The notes under the pieces: generated by a model | What the model saw: only the letters and a program-made list of their open reading frames with translations | Told to the model about the DNA's origin: nothing | Databases searched by the model: none | Part shown: positions 61,608 to 64,000 of the stretch, in pieces | Layout of the letters: every line of letters begins with the position of its first letter | Numbering within the stretch: the stretch's first letter is position 1 | Translations under genes and position numbers: made by a program | From: Spinacia oleracea | Taxonomy: Eukaryota > Streptophyta > Magnoliopsida > Caryophyllales > Amaranthaceae | Length of the DNA stretch: 64,000 bases | Assembly (NCBI RefSeq): GCF_020520425.1 | Contig: NC_079492.1 | Location: forward strand, 137,830,361-137,894,360 | Direction: 5' to 3'

Positions 61608-62281
61608 AAGGACCTTTTTGATATTCCTGTTGCTTGTACAGCCAGTGCATACTTGACCTCTATGGCGCTTGCAGTTGTTGCCTTTGCATCAGATGACATC
61701 TTCAATGGAGGTGATAATGCACTGTAAGGTTCCCTCAACTATATCCTAAAATTAAATTACTTCTTGTTTACAATGTCCCGCTTCCTGTACTTTATGTTTT
61801 TTAAGCTGTCTAGTAATACAGTAGGGTGATCCAGATTAGCAGGTTCCTCCAACCATACTAAAAAAAAAAAAATTGTTTTAAGATAGAGATAGTTTGTGGT
61901 AGTAAATATTGAGTAGTACTCTTTGTCTTTTCTGTATGTATTAGCAAGAAACATATCATACTAAGTTACTAACACACATTTGTGATAGGTTCCGAAGAAT
62001 TCTTTAAAATTTGCTACTGATATTCATTTATGCCCATATATTTATCTGTCAAACTTTTTGTTATTCTAAAATGTACTTCCCCTGTAATTGATCTTAAGTT
62101 CTTAACAATGTATTATGTATATGCAGGTTTGTAAGGCCTCAATTTTTTGAGAATAATCCTTTGTTTTCTTTCATCAAATACGTAATTGGACCTTATGCTG
62201 ATGATCTTGGAAACGTGTTGCCTTGTGCGGTGGAAGGAGTGGGTGTACCAAATGATCCCCTTGCTTTCGCTGGGCTTTTAG
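61608..62281 (+). pseudogene. EGY3-like (plastid S2P-type) fragment, two exons
   Basis: Exon 61608-61723 (acceptor TGTAG) reads KDLFDIPVACTASAYLTS, then ALAVVAFASDDIFNGGDNA. Exon 62127-62281 joins in phase and reads FVRPQFFENNPLFSFIKYVI, then GPYADDLGNVLP and GVPNDPLAFAGLLG. Order and wording match plant EGY3, a chloroplast membrane protein of the site-2 protease family, from memory. Both exons are open with GT-AG sites, so the piece was taken from genomic DNA with its intron. The fragment lacks the N-terminus and the last membrane segments. Confidence 0.82.
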
Positions 62282-62317
62282 GTTGGTGTCCTGGTTGGCT
62301 ATTTATATTTTGCATAG

Positions 62318-62441
62318 AAAATTACGGTGTAAAGATTTTACATTTATGAAAATTACGGTGTAAAGCTTTTACATTTATGAAAATTACGGTGTAAAGATTT
62401 TACATTTATGAAAATTACGGTGTAAAGCTTTTACGTTAATG
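62318..62441. repeat. 31-bp tandem repeat, about four copies
   Basis: Units AAAATTACGGTGTAAAG(A/C)T followed by TTTACATTTATG. Copies alternate between GATTTT and GCTTTT. Just downstream of the EGY3-like fragment, inside the CACTA element. Confidence 0.93.
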
Positions 62442-64000
62442 GAAATTACACTTAATGTAAAGATTTTGCGTTTTGAGCATTACTTGTGGGAAATATAGTT
62501 TTTGTTAATAATATGGATTATTATGGAATTGTTATTGAATTATTAAGAAACATAATCACAGCAGGTGTAGTTTTCCAAGTTTAATATCCTTGAATTATAA
62601 TAGCAGGTGTAAGGTATTTCGGGTTCAGTACAATTGCTGAATAGTATAATAGGTGCACGTAATTCGCATAACTGCTATTATTGGATTTAAAAAATATGTA
62701 AAAATGAAAAGAGATCCGTTAGGTATAAAAAAGGGTCTCTAGGTATAATAATAAAAAATTCAAAGAGACCTCCTATTTTACATATGGGGTCTTAATATCT
62801 TGAATTAAAAAAATTAAAAAAACTCAAAGAGACCTCCTATCTTACATATGGGGTTTTAATTTCTTGAATAAAAAAATAAAAAAAGTTCAAAGAGACCCTC
62901 TATCTTACGTATGGGGTCTGAATATTTTTAACAAACAGACCTTATATCTATAATAAAGGGTCTCTTCCCCTTCTAAATTTTTTTCCCAACGACTTACATA
63001 ACAGACCCCCTTTCTAACATAAGGGGTCTCCAACTTTTAACAAAGAGACCCCCTCTAGATGAGAGGGTCTCTTTATCAAAGAGACCTTTGAGATAGAGAC
63101 CCCCTAAAAGGAGGTCTCTTAAACAATTTTGGAAGGGTCTCTTTGCCCATTTTTGTAGTAGTGAATAGAGATTGGTATATGTTCGTCATGCCTAAAGTCA
63201 TACGATACGTTTTTGGAGATCCTCAATTTATATCATACATGATAAATTTTTTTGCAGAATAATTCCCAATTGAATTCTATTCATGTAACTTTAGCTCATT
63301 CAATTTCAGTAGATACTGAATCCAGCTAAATTCTTTGACATGTAATATAGGTTAAGAATCTTACTTAGATTCTTTGATGTTTAACTTAGTAAATGCTTAT
63401 ATATAGTTCAAACATCCTTTACTCAGATTTATTCATATGGGTCGAATATCTCCAATGGAGTCTTTCGTGTTTGATTTAGTAAATGCCATTACTTAATCCA
63501 AAACAATATTATAAGATCTTTGTAAATAGATCTTAATACCCAGTATGTACTAAGTTTCGCCATGGTCCATCATTGATGAATAATTTCAAATCTAAGTCAT
63601 TAGCATTTGAATGTTATTTCACAATAGAGAGATATGTGTGTGATACACATAAGACCAATTAAGTTTTATGTACTCCCACTATACTTCTTATATATCTATA
63701 AGAATCATGTACATTTTATGAAACCAAAATACTTATTAGCTTCACTAAAATACATTTCTAATTCCCAATTGTTTGCTTAAATCTGTACTTAGATTTCATA
63801 AGCTAGCTTTCCTTTTCAAGCATTTATTTGGATCCACAAATCCTATGACATACCATGTACATAGTTTATTCCAACATTTGATTGAGGAATTGTTTTGTCA
63901 TCCAATTGCCATATGTACCAATATGCAATCATTGCTTGACTTATAGACTTAAGCATTACGATTATGCATGAGGCTTCAACACAATCCACATCGTGAATTT

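Larger units (their letters stand above)
58658..63162 (+). mobile_element. Pack-CACTA element carrying host gene fragments
   Basis: The left end CACTGCTAGAAAAAGTGGC and the right end (inverted CACTACTACAAAAATGGGC) are flanked by AAT on both sides (58655-58657, 63163-63165). Subterminal regions of about 250-450 bp carry many GGGTCTCT/AGAGACC motifs. The 4505-bp element has no transposase-like frame. It contains a leader-like CT-rich segment (58890-59160), a ureide permease fragment (60400-61143), an EGY3-like fragment (61608-62281) and a 31-bp tandem repeat. It is nested in the copia element. Confidence 0.85.
55436..64000 (-). mobile_element. Copia-type LTR retrotransposon, 3' part, minus strand
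   Basis: The 3' LTR is 55436-56827. A purine-rich tract (GGACAAGTGGGA on the minus strand) lies just beyond its start. Long noncoding internal sequence then continues right to the window edge, interrupted by two CACTA-type elements (57299-57607, 58658-63162). The gag-pol part would be outside the window. I recall this LTR as common in spinach. The nested insertions make the copy older than both DNA elements. Fossil; cannot be called whole from this window. Confidence 0.8.

Overview
This is nuclear DNA from a flowering plant, most likely a spinach/beet-type Caryophyllales (Amaranthaceae). The evidence is plant gene families with long AT-rich introns, dense Stowaway/Tourist/hAT MITEs, recurrent TACTCCGTA-type motifs, and a copia LTR that I recall as abundant in spinach. 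The species call is inference. ORF length alone is a poor guide here: three of the five host genes are split into many small exons, which I joined by GT-AG (and one clear GC-AG) junctions with matching phase.

Layout. 1-596: edge of an LTR. 2738-3424 (+): single-exon thaumatin-like (PR-5/osmotin) secreted protein. 4548-11664 (-): five-exon Alfin-like PHD-finger histone reader, AL1/AL2 type. 11.7-16.4 kb: intergenic, with a small LTR/PBS relic and a 217-bp duplication. 16408-19479 (+): F-box/DUF295 gene which, by in-phase splicing, continues past its apparent stop into an acidic linker and a coiled-coil C-terminal domain. 20212-25483 (-): three-exon class B (type II) DnaJ/Hsp40. 25.5-32.1 kb: transposon island with a 3.15-kb solo LTR carrying a perfect 5-bp target duplication, a copia LTR relic and an L1-type LINE fragment. 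32781-53389 (-): 26-exon symplekin (PTA1/ESP4), the scaffold of the mRNA cleavage/polyadenylation complex, its introns studded with MITEs. 53.6-54.8 kb: Mutator-like foldback element with a Helitron nested in it, a degenerate tRNA-Arg and an array of short palindromes. 55436 to the window end: the 3' part of a minus-strand copia element, interrupted by two CACTA-type elements.

The host genes have no operon-like relationship. Several act in gene expression: histone reading (Alfin-like), 3'-end processing (symplekin), ubiquitin targeting (F-box) and protein folding (DnaJ). The thaumatin-like protein is a defence/stress product.

Most unusual items: (i) the F-box/DUF295 gene with an extra C-terminal domain; (ii) a 4.5-kb CACTA element that has picked up fragments of two unrelated host genes, a ureide permease and an EGY3-like plastid S2P-type protein, with splice sites intact; (iii) the MULE/Helitron/tRNA/palindrome nest about 270 bp upstream of the symplekin start codon; (iv) a nest of four repeats in one symplekin intron.
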